A DNA stretch of 6,435 bases from Clostridiales bacterium (GTDB lineage: Bacteria > Bacillota > Clostridia > Christensenellales > UMGS416). Position numbers and translations under genes: made by a program. Within the stretch, counting starts at the first letter, position 1; each line of letters begins with the position of its first letter. Under the pieces are notes generated by a model. It was not told where the DNA came from. It did not search any database and saw nothing but the letters and a program-made list of their open reading frames with translations. Where the stretch lies: the NCBI GenBank assembly GCA_012515725.1, contig JAAYXU010000155.1:1-6435 (forward strand). The letters run 5' to 3'. Below, piece by piece: positions 1 to 5,713 of the stretch.

Positions 1-990
1 CAGGCGATCTTGTCTTGCTTCCATTTCTTTTTCCCCATGTGTATAGATTCTTGCTTTACCATCTGCTTTCGGACTATCGCGCAGTTCGTTCAAAAAAACA
101 GACATATGATCAAATATCAAATCCGGATCACCGAAGAACGAAGGGTTAATCGCTATAAATGCATGGCAGATACCGCCGTGATTGTTCTGCATCGCCTTAT
201 TGGATGTCAGTCCCATGGATAGAATCGAAGTAAAAAGCTCACATATCATCGCATAACCATATCCCTTATGACTTCCGCTTTCTTCTGAAATACCACCAAG
301 AGGCATGATACCGCCTCCTTTTTTAGACACTATGTTTTCCAGCACTCTACTAGCGTCTGTTGTCGCATTACCATGCTCGTCAAGCGCCCACTGCTCGGGC
401 AAAGGTTTCCCCATTTTATTATACAGTTCCAGCTTGCCGCGAGTTACTACTGTTGTGGATGCATCAAAGAGAAACGGAATAGGTTTGGCGGGCATCGCTA
501 TTGCTATGGGATTTGACCCAAGCATTGCGAGTCTTCCGTTCGTAGGGACCATGATCGCTTCGGAGTTAGTCATTGAAAGGCCGATTAAGCCCTTGTCACT
601 AGCTTTCTTGGCATAATAACCCGCTATACCGTAATGGTTTGAGTTTCTGACCGACACGATGCCTATTCCGCTTGTCTGAGCTTTTTCGATCGCCTTATCC
701 ATCGCCGCGTTGCCGACAAGCTGACCCATTCCCTCATGGGCGTCGATTACTGCTGTCACTGGGGTTTCAAAAAGTGTTTCGGGTACGGCGTCTACTTTTA
801 TCATGCCTTTCTGAATGCCTTTATGATAACGTACAAGCCGCTGGACGCCATGCGACTCGATCCCATATATATCTGACATCAGCAAGACATCGGTAATTAT
901 CCTGCTTTGACTACTAGTGAAGCCGATTTTTTCAAATGCGTCCAGACAGAATTTTTCTATTACTGAGCACGAGTATTTTGTGCTTCCCAT
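1..990 (-). CDS. Malate/L-lactate dehydrogenase (Ldh_2) family NAD(P)-dependent oxidoreductase, C-terminus cut by window edge
   Basis: Reading the minus strand from the ATG at 988-990 gives 330 codons with no stop up to base 1. The family is usually about 335-360 residues, so only a short C-terminal tail is missing. Family landmarks occur in order: ESHGVQRLVRY (residues 45-55, with His47 and Arg51), DAHEGMGQ (83-90), NSNHYG (116-121), LGSNPIA (157-163), DASTTVVTRGK (176-186) and the glycine-rich SGSHKGYGYA (238-247). By analogy with AllD and YiaK, His119 in the SNHYG motif is the likely catalytic acid/base. Members of this family interconvert 2-oxo and 2-hydroxy acids in the cytoplasm (malate, lactate, ureidoglycolate, sulfolactate, diketogulonate, cyclic imino acids); the motifs do not tell which substrate applies here. 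The start is fixed by AAGGAGG at 999-1005. The gene diverges from lacZ. It uses many more A/T-ending codons than the other three genes, which may indicate acquisition by transfer. Family call firm; substrate unknown. Confidence 0.92.
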   Translation of the reverse strand, partial: MGSTKYSCSVIEKFCLDAFEKIGFTSSQSRIITDVLLMSDIYGIESHGVQRLVRYHKGIQKGMIKVDAVPETLFETPVTAVIDAHEGMGQLVGNAAMDKAIEKAQTSGIGIVSVRNSNHYGIAGYYAKKASDKGLIGLSMTNSEAIMVPTNGRLAMLGSNPIAIAMPAKPIPFLFDASTTVVTRGKLELYNKMGKPLPEQWALDEHGNATTDASRVLENIVSKKGGGIMPLGGISEESGSHKGYGYAMICELFTSILSMGLTSNKAMQNNHGGICHAFIAINPSFFGDPDLIFDHMSVFLNELRDSPKADGKARIYTHGEKEMEARQDRL

Positions 991-998
991 AGTAAGAA

Positions 999-1005
999 CC
1001 TCCTT
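999..1005 (-). promoter_or_regulatory. Ribosome binding site of the Ldh_2 dehydrogenase
   Basis: Minus-strand AAGGAGG, a near-perfect anti-16S match, lies 8 bases before the ATG at 988-990. It fixes the start of a gene whose stop codon is outside the window. Confidence 0.85.
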
Positions 1006-1036
1006 AGAAATTTACCGCTTGGTGTAGGTCTCCATA

Positions 1037-1062
1037 GGATATAATTTTGCCCGATCATATCC
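1037..1062 (-). promoter_or_regulatory. 26-bp dyad / possible hairpin in the leader of the dehydrogenase gene
   Basis: On the minus strand, GGATATGAT is followed by an 8-base loop CGGGCAAA and then ATTATATCC. The arms match at 8 of 9 positions as DNA, and at all 9 as RNA if one G-U pair is counted. It lies between the predicted transcription start (about 1079) and the ribosome binding site (999-1005). It could be an operator for a dimeric repressor acting downstream of the promoter, or an RNA hairpin. A 6-bp pair, GCTTGG (1017-1022) and CCAAGC (1061-1066), overlaps it and would compete. It matches no riboswitch I recognise. Confidence 0.4.
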
Positions 1063-1085
1063 AAGCTGGCGCACCCTCTCTAATT

Positions 1086-1114
1086 AAAATACCTCAAACA
1101 TAACAGCAAGTCAA
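1086..1114 (-). promoter_or_regulatory. Candidate SigA/sigma-70 promoter of the Ldh_2 dehydrogenase
   Basis: On the minus strand, TTGACT (-35, bases 1109-1114, 5 of 6 matches) is separated by exactly 17 bases from TATTTT (-10, bases 1086-1091, 4 of 6). The predicted start near 1079 gives a leader of roughly 89 bases, which contains the 1037-1062 dyad. Assignment rests on consensus and spacing only. Confidence 0.58.
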
Positions 1115-1298
1115 CAGGTATCTCCCTTCTTGAGTTATCGAACGATTGCCCCGAATAAGCAAAGAACAAACATGGACGCGGCGGGAGCAATCCCTGCCCT
1201 GTGATACCGGAAATTAGTATCGCTAAAAAATCGGCATAGACCGCTGGTTGTGACAACGGGGGGGAGAGAATCGACAGACTGAATTATATAAGGGCGCA

Positions 1299-1327
1299 TT
1301 GTGTTTACCGCGCGGTGCGGCTATAAT
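1299..1327 (+). promoter_or_regulatory. Candidate SigA/sigma-70 promoter of lacZ
   Basis: A perfect TATAAT (-10, bases 1322-1327) is preceded, 17 bases upstream, by TTGTGT (1299-1304), which keeps the TTG core of the -35 box. The predicted start near 1334 would give a leader of about 38 bases. The weak -35 and the palindromes in and around this promoter are compatible with regulated expression, but no regulator is encoded in the window. Confidence 0.65.
1307..1316. repeat. Perfect 10-bp palindrome in the lacZ promoter spacer
   Basis: ACCGCGCGGT equals its own reverse complement and lies wholly between the -35 and -10 boxes of the predicted lacZ promoter. A bound dimeric regulator here would block or modulate RNA polymerase. 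The flanking bases do not extend the symmetry, and GC-rich DNA produces such palindromes by chance fairly often, so operator function is only a suggestion. Confidence 0.4.
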
Positions 1328-1347
1328 GAATAACGTACAGCCGCGCC
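1314..1347. repeat. Imperfect inverted repeat spanning the lacZ -10 box and start site
   Basis: GGTGCGGCT (1314-1322) and AGCCGCGCC (1339-1347) are inverted copies matching at 8 of 9 bases, separated by 16 bases. The pair brackets the TATAAT and the predicted start near 1334. As the left arm is upstream of the start, it cannot act as an RNA hairpin in the lacZ transcript; if functional it would be a DNA-binding site. Confidence 0.35.
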
Positions 1348-1356
1348 GGATATCAC

Positions 1357-1364
1357 AAAGGAGG
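1357..1364 (+). promoter_or_regulatory. Ribosome binding site of lacZ
   Basis: AAAGGAGG ends 7 bases before the ATG at 1372-1374, which fixes that ATG as the start rather than the in-frame ATG seven codons further on. Confidence 0.88.
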
Positions 1365-1371
1365 AATCCTC

Positions 1372-4300
1372 ATGAATACTTCGTGCCGCTACATGAACCC
1401 CGCCGTTACCGGTGTTGGACGAGAGGCTCCGCGGGCTACGCTATTTCCGTATCATAGTCTCGAATCAGCCCGCACCGGCGCGCGGGGTTCCTCGGAGCAT
1501 TACCGTCAGCTCAACGGCTGGTGGCGTTTCTATTACGCCGCAAATCCCTCCCTGGCGCCTGAGGGCTTCGTATCGCCCGATTTCACGGCTACCGATTGGG
1601 ATATGATCCCGGTACCGTGCAATTGGCAGATGCTGGGGTACGACATACCGCATTACACAAACGTCCGCTACCCGATCCCCTACGATCCGCCCTATGTGCC
1701 CGACGACAATCCGGTGGGCTGCTACCGCAAGGAATTCGTGCTGCCCGAGGCCTGGTCGGGCCGCCGGGTGCTCCTCACGTTCGAGGGGGTCAACTCATGC
1801 TTTGAAGTCTGGGTGAACGGCGAGGAGGCCGGGTTCTCAAAAGTTCCCCACATGCCCGCAGAGTTTGACATCACTGACCTCGTGGAGCCAGGCGCGAATC
1901 TCATCGCTGTGCGCGTATACAAGTGGTCCGACGGAACCTATATCGAGGATCAGGACATGTGGCGGCTGTCGGGCATATTCCGTGACGTCTATCTTACCAG
2001 CGAGGAGCCCGACCGGCTTCGGGACGTGTGGGTGCGCACCGATTTGGACGCTGAGTACAGGGATGCGACGCTGCGCGTGCAGGGCAGCATCCGTAGCCAC
2101 GGCGATGGCCGCGCGGCCGGCGTCCGTCTGGAGCTTTTCGACGGCGCGTGGAATCCCGTGTGCGAGGAAACGCTGCGCGTGGAGCTGCCCGACGACGGCG
2201 AGACGATATTCGAGCACAGCTTCGCGGTTGAGTCGCCGAATAAATGGACCGCGGAGACGCCCGCGCTATATCCGCTCATCGTCACGCTGATCGACCGGAG
2301 GAACCGCCCGATCACCTACTACCGGGTGGACGTAGGGTTCCGCGTCGTGGAGATAAGGGGCGTGGAGCTGTTGGTAAACGGCGTGTCGGTCAAGCTGATG
2401 GGGGCCAACCACCACGATACGCACTACGAGCTGGGCCACAGCGTGCCGCTCGAGGTGCTCGAAAAGGACGTGGCGATGATGAAGCGCCACAACTTCAACT
2501 GCGTGCGCACCTCCCACTATCCGCCTGACCCGCGCTTCCTCAATCTATGCGACCGCTATGGTCTGTATGTCGTGGACGAAGCGGATCTGGAGAGCCATGG
2601 AGATAACATAAGCGGCTTCGCGCTGAGCTCCGACCCTGCCTGGGAGAGGGCGTTCGTGGATCGGGCCGAGCGTATGGTATACCGGGATCGGAACCATCCG
2701 TCGATCCTCTTTTGGTCGATGGGCAACGAGTCGGGCTACGGCAGCAACCACAAGGCGATGATCCGCGCGGTGCGCGCTCTGGACGATACCCGGCTCATAC
2801 ACTACGAGGGAGCCTATGACGCGCCCGAGGTCGATGTGGTCAGCGTCATGTATCCCGCGCTGACCCGCGAGGAGCGCGGGGAGCAAAAAAGACTTTCGCT
2901 CGAGGAGGAGGGCCAGAATACGACCGACGGACGCCCCTTCTTCATGTGCGAGTATATACACGCGATGGGTAACTCTCCCGGGAACATCCGGGAGTACTGG
3001 GATATGATATGGCGATATCCCCGGCTTATAGGCGGATGCGCCTGGGAGTGGGTCGACCACGGCATACTGGCTGAGGATGACGGCAAGCGGTATTTCGCCT
3101 ACGGCGGCGATTTCGGCGATAAGCCCAACGACGGCGTATTCTGTATAGACGGGCTCCTGCTGCCCGACCGAGAGCCCCACAGCGGACTCATCGAGTACGC
3201 GAAGGTAATCCAGCCGGTCGTTGTGTCCGCGATAGAGCTGGCCGCGGGAAGGGTCTCGATCACGAACCGACGTTTTCATACCGATCTAACCGATCTAAAC
3301 GGCGTATGGCAGCTGACCCGCGACGCGCAGGAAGTTGCTTCGGGCAACCTTGGTCTGCTGGAAATAGGACCCGGTGAAACTTGGGAGTACACGCTCCCGC
3401 TCCCGCCCGCCGAGCCGGAGGGCGACTGGCGGCTTAATTTTGTGTTCACGCAGCGCGCCGATACGCTGTGGGCGCCTATGGGCTTTCAGGTGGCCTCCGA
3501 GCAGCTTGCGGTAGCCGCCTGCCCGCCCAGACGGGAGAAGATAGCGCTGCCCTCGCTGTCGGTAGAGACCGAGGACGACGAGGTGCTGGTATGGGGCGAG
3601 GAGTTCGCGCTGTGTTTCGATATGAGGCTGGGAACGCTGACGGCATACGAGTACCAGGATATGCCGCTCATCGACGCCGGACCGCGGCCCAACCTCTGGC
3701 GCGCCCCCACCGACAACGATGCTCGTATGATGGAAAAGGAATGGCGGACCGTGGGCCTTGACAGCCTGGGGCATCGCGTAGCCTCCTGTGAGTGGGAGCA
3801 GCCGTCGCCCTCGGTCGTGCGCTTTACCGCCGAGATCGTAAGCGCCCCGGCAGTTACGCGGCCTGTGTGCGTGACGCGTACGACCTATACCGTCTACGGG
3901 GACGGGTCGCTGCTCGTCGAATACGATTTCGATGTGCCGCGTCAGGCGACGTCTGGCCCGATGCCGCATCTGCCCCGTCTGGGCAGTCGATGGCGGCTTA
4001 CGGGGACGCTGGACCGGGTGCTCTACTACGGGCGCGGACCTCATGAAAACTACGCCGACAAGAAGGAATCGGCATTCGTCGGGCTGTTTGGCGGGGAGGT
4101 ATCGGACCTGCACGAGGAATATGTGCGGCCCCAGGAGAATGGTGCGCACCAGGACACGCAGTTTGTGGCTTTCCACGACGCGCTGGGGCTGGGGCTCCAG
4201 TTCTGCGGCCTCAACGGTTTCTCGTTTACGGCGCACAACTACACCGACGAGGAGCTGGACGCGGCGGAGCATACCCACGAGCTCGCGGAAAAGGATTTTG

Positions 4301-4473
4301 TGTGCCTCAATATCGACTGTGCGCAGGGCGGGTTGGGCAGCAACTCCTGCGGGCCGCTGCCCCTGCGCAGGTACAGGCTGGAGCCGGGAAGGCATTCGCT
4401 CAGGTATATGGTACGACCCTTTGGCCGCGGGATACACGATCCATTCGACCGGGCGCGCAGGCTGCCCGAGTGA
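1372..4473 (+). CDS. lacZ: Beta-galactosidase, glycoside hydrolase family 2 (LacZ)
   Basis: This 1033-residue cytoplasmic enzyme hydrolyses terminal beta-D-galactosides such as lactose by a retaining mechanism. There is no signal peptide, and length is close to the 1024 residues of E. coli LacZ. In order it shows a GH2 sugar-binding domain (about 45-215, with DNPVGCYRKEF), an immunoglobulin-like domain (about 217-325), the TIM barrel (about 327-620), a linker beta-sandwich, and the Bgal small-chain domain (about 740-1020, with RAPTDNDA and YGRGPHENY). Acid/base Glu453 is in FWSMGNESGYG; nucleophile Glu527 is in MCEYIHAMGN. DEADLESHG (402-410, Glu407 and His409), RTSHYPP (379-385), Tyr494 and Asp187 (WSDGTYIEDQDMW) align with E. 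coli active-site residues. Two positions differ from E. coli: Asp593 (FCIDG) in place of sodium ligand Asn604, and Cys993 (GLGSNSCGP) where E. coli has Trp999. It has its own promoter and terminator, with no transporter or regulator beside it. A related beta-galactoside could be the real substrate. Confidence 0.96.
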   Translation: MNTSCRYMNPAVTGVGREAPRATLFPYHSLESARTGARGSSEHYRQLNGWWRFYYAANPSLAPEGFVSPDFTATDWDMIPVPCNWQMLGYDIPHYTNVRYPIPYDPPYVPDDNPVGCYRKEFVLPEAWSGRRVLLTFEGVNSCFEVWVNGEEAGFSKVPHMPAEFDITDLVEPGANLIAVRVYKWSDGTYIEDQDMWRLSGIFRDVYLTSEEPDRLRDVWVRTDLDAEYRDATLRVQGSIRSHGDGRAAGVRLELFDGAWNPVCEETLRVELPDDGETIFEHSFAVESPNKWTAETPALYPLIVTLIDRRNRPITYYRVDVGFRVVEIRGVELLVNGVSVKLMGANHHDTHYELGHSVPLEVLEKDVAMMKRHNFNCVRTSHYPPDPRFLNLCDRYGLYVVDEADLESHGDNISGFALSSDPAWERAFVDRAERMVYRDRNHPSILFWSMGNESGYGSNHKAMIRAVRALDDTRLIHYEGAYDAPEVDVVSVMYPALTREERGEQKRLSLEEEGQNTTDGRPFFMCEYIHAMGNSPGNIREYWDMIWRYPRLIGGCAWEWVDHGILAEDDGKRYFAYGGDFGDKPNDGVFCIDGLLLPDREPHSGLIEYAKVIQPVVVSAIELAAGRVSITNRRFHTDLTDLNGVWQLTRDAQEVASGNLGLLEIGPGETWEYTLPLPPAEPEGDWRLNFVFTQRADTLWAPMGFQVASEQLAVAACPPRREKIALPSLSVETEDDEVLVWGEEFALCFDMRLGTLTAYEYQDMPLIDAGPRPNLWRAPTDNDARMMEKEWRTVGLDSLGHRVASCEWEQPSPSVVRFTAEIVSAPAVTRPVCVTRTTYTVYGDGSLLVEYDFDVPRQATSGPMPHLPRLGSRWRLTGTLDRVLYYGRGPHENYADKKESAFVGLFGGEVSDLHEEYVRPQENGAHQDTQFVAFHDALGLGLQFCGLNGFSFTAHNYTDEELDAAEHTHELAEKDFVCLNIDCAQGGLGSNSCGPLPLRRYRLEPGRHSLRYMVRPFGRGIHDPFDRARRLPE

Positions 4474-4483
4474 GAGACGCATC

Positions 4484-4515
4484 GCGCCGCCTCCGATACC
4501 GGGGGCGGCGCTTTT
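4484..4515 (+). terminator. Rho-independent terminator of lacZ
   Basis: Eleven bases after the lacZ stop, GCGCCGCCTCCG can pair with CGGGGGCGGCGC across an ATAC loop, giving a 12-bp stem with one T-G pair, followed by TTTTA. The T-run is only on the plus-strand side, so it should stop lacZ transcripts but not the converging glycosyltransferase transcript. The Ts overlap a small palindrome, CTTTTAGTAAAAG (4511-4523). Confidence 0.9.
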
Positions 4516-4559
4516 AGTAAAAGCAGATAGTCAAATGCCTATAGGAAACAGGCAGGCTC

Positions 4560-5609
4560 TTACCCCTGCGTGTACCTGTGCGGCTTCTTTCCGTGCCGGA
4601 TGTACAGCCAGAGCCGGTAGGACAGCATGGCTGCGGGCAGGCCCGCCAGCCACCAGGAGCCGGTGGAGCCCCAGCCGGCCAGCGCGTGCAGCAGCGCGAA
4701 AAGCGCGCCGTGAACGGCAGCCGACGCGATGCCAGTCCCAAGCCCTGTCCGGAACTTCGCGCCGGGGAGCCACATGAGCATGATCGCCCATCCCGCGAGC
4801 GTGGAGAGCGCGCATGCCGCGGCGGCCCACAGGACCTCCGTCTCCGGCCACCAGCCGGGCGCGGGAGTCCGTATCTCGCGGAAAAGGAGCAGGGACACGA
4901 GCGCCATTGTGAGGGGCACAGCCGCATAGCCGATGAGGTGGGAGTATATGCGGATCGAGTCGGCTACGCGGTTGAAGTTGCTCGATGTATTCTCCCCGAT
5001 ATAGACGGCCTCCATGGGCACCTCGGCCACGTCAATGCGCTCGATGCGTACGTGCAGCAGCATCACGTTCTCATACTCGAAGCGGTCTCCCTGAACCGGA
5101 AGAAACGCCTTCATGACGTCGCGCGGGTAACCGCGCAGTCCGCACTGCGTATCGCCAAACGACAGACCAGTCAGCAGCCAGAATACGGCGCGGGTTATCG
5201 TGTTGCCCATGAGGTTTGGAATCGGCACGTTTTTCCCCTTGAAGAACTGACGCACCCCCAGAACCAGCGCGCCGGGATGACGCTCCATCGCCTGGGCCAC
5301 GCTGCGCACCGCCTGGGGCGGGTGCTGGCCGTCGGCGTCCACCGAAATGGCCCCCGGCGCCTCGGGATAGCGGTCGAGTATGTAGTTAAAGCCGGTCTTG
5401 AGCGCCCGGCCCTTACCGAGGTTGATCGCGTGACGGACGAGCTCGCATCCGCCCTGCGCGAGGGCTGCCTCAAATACCGACCGGCAGTCGGGCCGACTGC
5501 CGTCGTCGATCAGTACGAACCGTTCGAAGCCCGCTTTTCTCATGCCCTCGATCGCGGAAAGCAGCGTTTCATCGGGATTGTAGGCCGGGATGAGTATGAT
5601 GGGATTCAT
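4560..5609 (-). CDS. Family 2 glycosyltransferase fused to a GtrA-like membrane domain
   Basis: This 349-residue protein starts MNPIILIPAYNPDE. The N-terminal GT2 (GT-A fold, DPM1-like) domain shows IPAYNP (7-12), IDDGS (34-38), NLGKGRALKTG (63-73), the metal/nucleotide-sugar motif VDADGQH (90-96), GDTQCGLRGYP (152-162) and DRFEYENVML (175-184). A stretch like the usual family linker, ENTSSNFNRVADSIRIY (206-222), leads into four predicted membrane helices (about 225-243, 259-281, 291-311 and 318-337) typical of GtrA-like domains. It probably moves a sugar from a nucleotide donor to a polyprenyl phosphate at the inner face of the membrane, for wall, glycolipid or teichoic acid-type modification; donor and acceptor cannot be read from sequence. 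The chosen ATG has GAGG six bases upstream; an in-frame start at 5720 would add 37 unlike residues and overlap the PHP gene. It converges with lacZ and diverges from the PHP gene. Confidence 0.9.
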   Translation of the reverse strand: MNPIILIPAYNPDETLLSAIEGMRKAGFERFVLIDDGSRPDCRSVFEAALAQGGCELVRHAINLGKGRALKTGFNYILDRYPEAPGAISVDADGQHPPQAVRSVAQAMERHPGALVLGVRQFFKGKNVPIPNLMGNTITRAVFWLLTGLSFGDTQCGLRGYPRDVMKAFLPVQGDRFEYENVMLLHVRIERIDVAEVPMEAVYIGENTSSNFNRVADSIRIYSHLIGYAAVPLTMALVSLLLFREIRTPAPGWWPETEVLWAAAACALSTLAGWAIMLMWLPGAKFRTGLGTGIASAAVHGALFALLHALAGWGSTGSWWLAGLPAAMLSYRLWLYIRHGKKPHRYTQG

Positions 5610-5613
5610 GGGA

Positions 5614-5620
5614 CACCTCG
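5614..5620 (-). promoter_or_regulatory. Ribosome binding site deciding the glycosyltransferase start
   Basis: Minus-strand CGAGGTG lies 4 bases before the ATG at 5607-5609, with its GAGG core 6 bases away. It is weaker than the other sites in the window, but it supports the start MNPIILIPAYN, where GT2 homologues normally begin. Confidence 0.65.
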
Positions 5621-5640
5621 TTTTGGTTAAGCTTGTCCGG

Positions 5641-5669
5641 TTGTTTTTTGGGTATGCATACGCTAGAAT
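5641..5669 (+). promoter_or_regulatory. Candidate promoter of the PHP-domain gene
   Basis: TTGTTT (-35, 5641-5646) is followed after exactly 17 bases by TAGAAT (-10, 5664-5669, 5 of 6 matches). The predicted start near 5676 gives a leader of about 38 bases. Its -10 box overlaps, by two bases, the -10 of the oppositely directed glycosyltransferase promoter. Confidence 0.58.
5652..5661. repeat. Perfect 10-bp palindrome in the divergent promoter region
   Basis: GTATGCATAC equals its own reverse complement. It lies inside the spacer of the PHP-gene promoter and touches the predicted start site of the glycosyltransferase transcript, so a protein bound here could affect both genes. Symmetry is not continuous beyond the ten bases. 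Confidence 0.4.
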
Positions 5670-5696
5670 AGTACAGGTTATTGGTGGGAAAGTCAA
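5668..5696 (-). promoter_or_regulatory. Candidate promoter of the glycosyltransferase gene
   Basis: On the minus strand, TTGACT (-35, bases 5691-5696, 5 of 6 matches) is followed after exactly 17 bases by TACTAT (-10, bases 5668-5673, 4 of 6). The predicted start near 5661 gives a leader of about 52 bases. Its -35 lies in the leader of the PHP gene. Confidence 0.58.
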
Positions 5697-5703
5697 CATC
5701 GAC

Positions 5704-5710
5704 AGGAGGA
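5704..5710 (+). promoter_or_regulatory. Ribosome binding site deciding the PHP-gene start
   Basis: AGGAGGA precedes the ATG at 5714-5716 with three bases between. It favours this ATG over an in-frame TTG at 5681, which has no such site and would place non-family residues before the usual N-terminal strand. Confidence 0.85.
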
Positions 5711-5713
5711 AGC

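Larger units (their letters stand above)
991..1371. other. Divergent intergenic region between the dehydrogenase and lacZ
   Basis: No credible protein or RNA gene is visible in these 381 bases. The left part (991-1114) holds the ribosome binding site, leader dyad and promoter of the dehydrogenase. The right part (1299-1371) holds the promoter and ribosome binding site of lacZ. The middle (about 1115-1298) is unassigned. It contains a small GC-rich stem at 1180-1198 with a GCAA loop and one bulged T, a short palindrome GTTGT-G-ACAAC at 1247-1257, and a run of seven G at 1258-1264. I see no convincing catabolite-repression (cre) site near the lacZ promoter. Confidence 0.7.

Noticed and set aside
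10..896. Short plus-strand frames (70-103 codons) over the first 900 bases
   Set aside because: They are antisense to the open-ended Ldh_2 reading frame, which carries all family motifs in order; the short frames carry none.
1180..1198. GC-rich stem with a GCAA loop as a possible small RNA or terminator
   Set aside because: It has a bulge, no T-run, and lies upstream of both predicted transcription starts, so nothing indicates that it is transcribed.
1172..1204. Ten-codon frame MDAAGAIPAL in the dehydrogenase-lacZ intergenic region
   Set aside because: It has no ribosome binding site, no predicted promoter upstream, and a length expected by chance.
1283..1288. Minus-strand TATAAT as a second promoter for the dehydrogenase
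   Set aside because: There is no -35-like hexamer at 16-18 bases and no extended -10; it would imply a leader of nearly 290 bases while a better-spaced promoter lies at 1086-1114.
2545..3279. 244-codon minus-strand frame inside lacZ
   Set aside because: It is antisense to the TIM-barrel active-site region, whose sequence is fully explained by LacZ conservation.
3295..4482. 395-codon open frame on the minus strand opposite the lacZ C-terminal region
   Set aside because: It lies antisense to a firmly identified LacZ, has no recognisable motif, is rich in Arg/Pro/Val as expected from the reverse frame of GC-rich coding DNA, and lacks a convincing ribosome binding site.
4578..5630. 350-codon open frame on the plus strand opposite the glycosyltransferase
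   Set aside because: It is the complementary shadow of a GT2 gene with intact motifs; its translation shows no family features and is low-complexity Arg/Gly/His-rich.
5681..5713. Earlier TTG start for the PHP gene
   Set aside because: It has no ribosome binding site of its own, and the AGGAGGA at 5704-5710 clearly serves the ATG at 5714.
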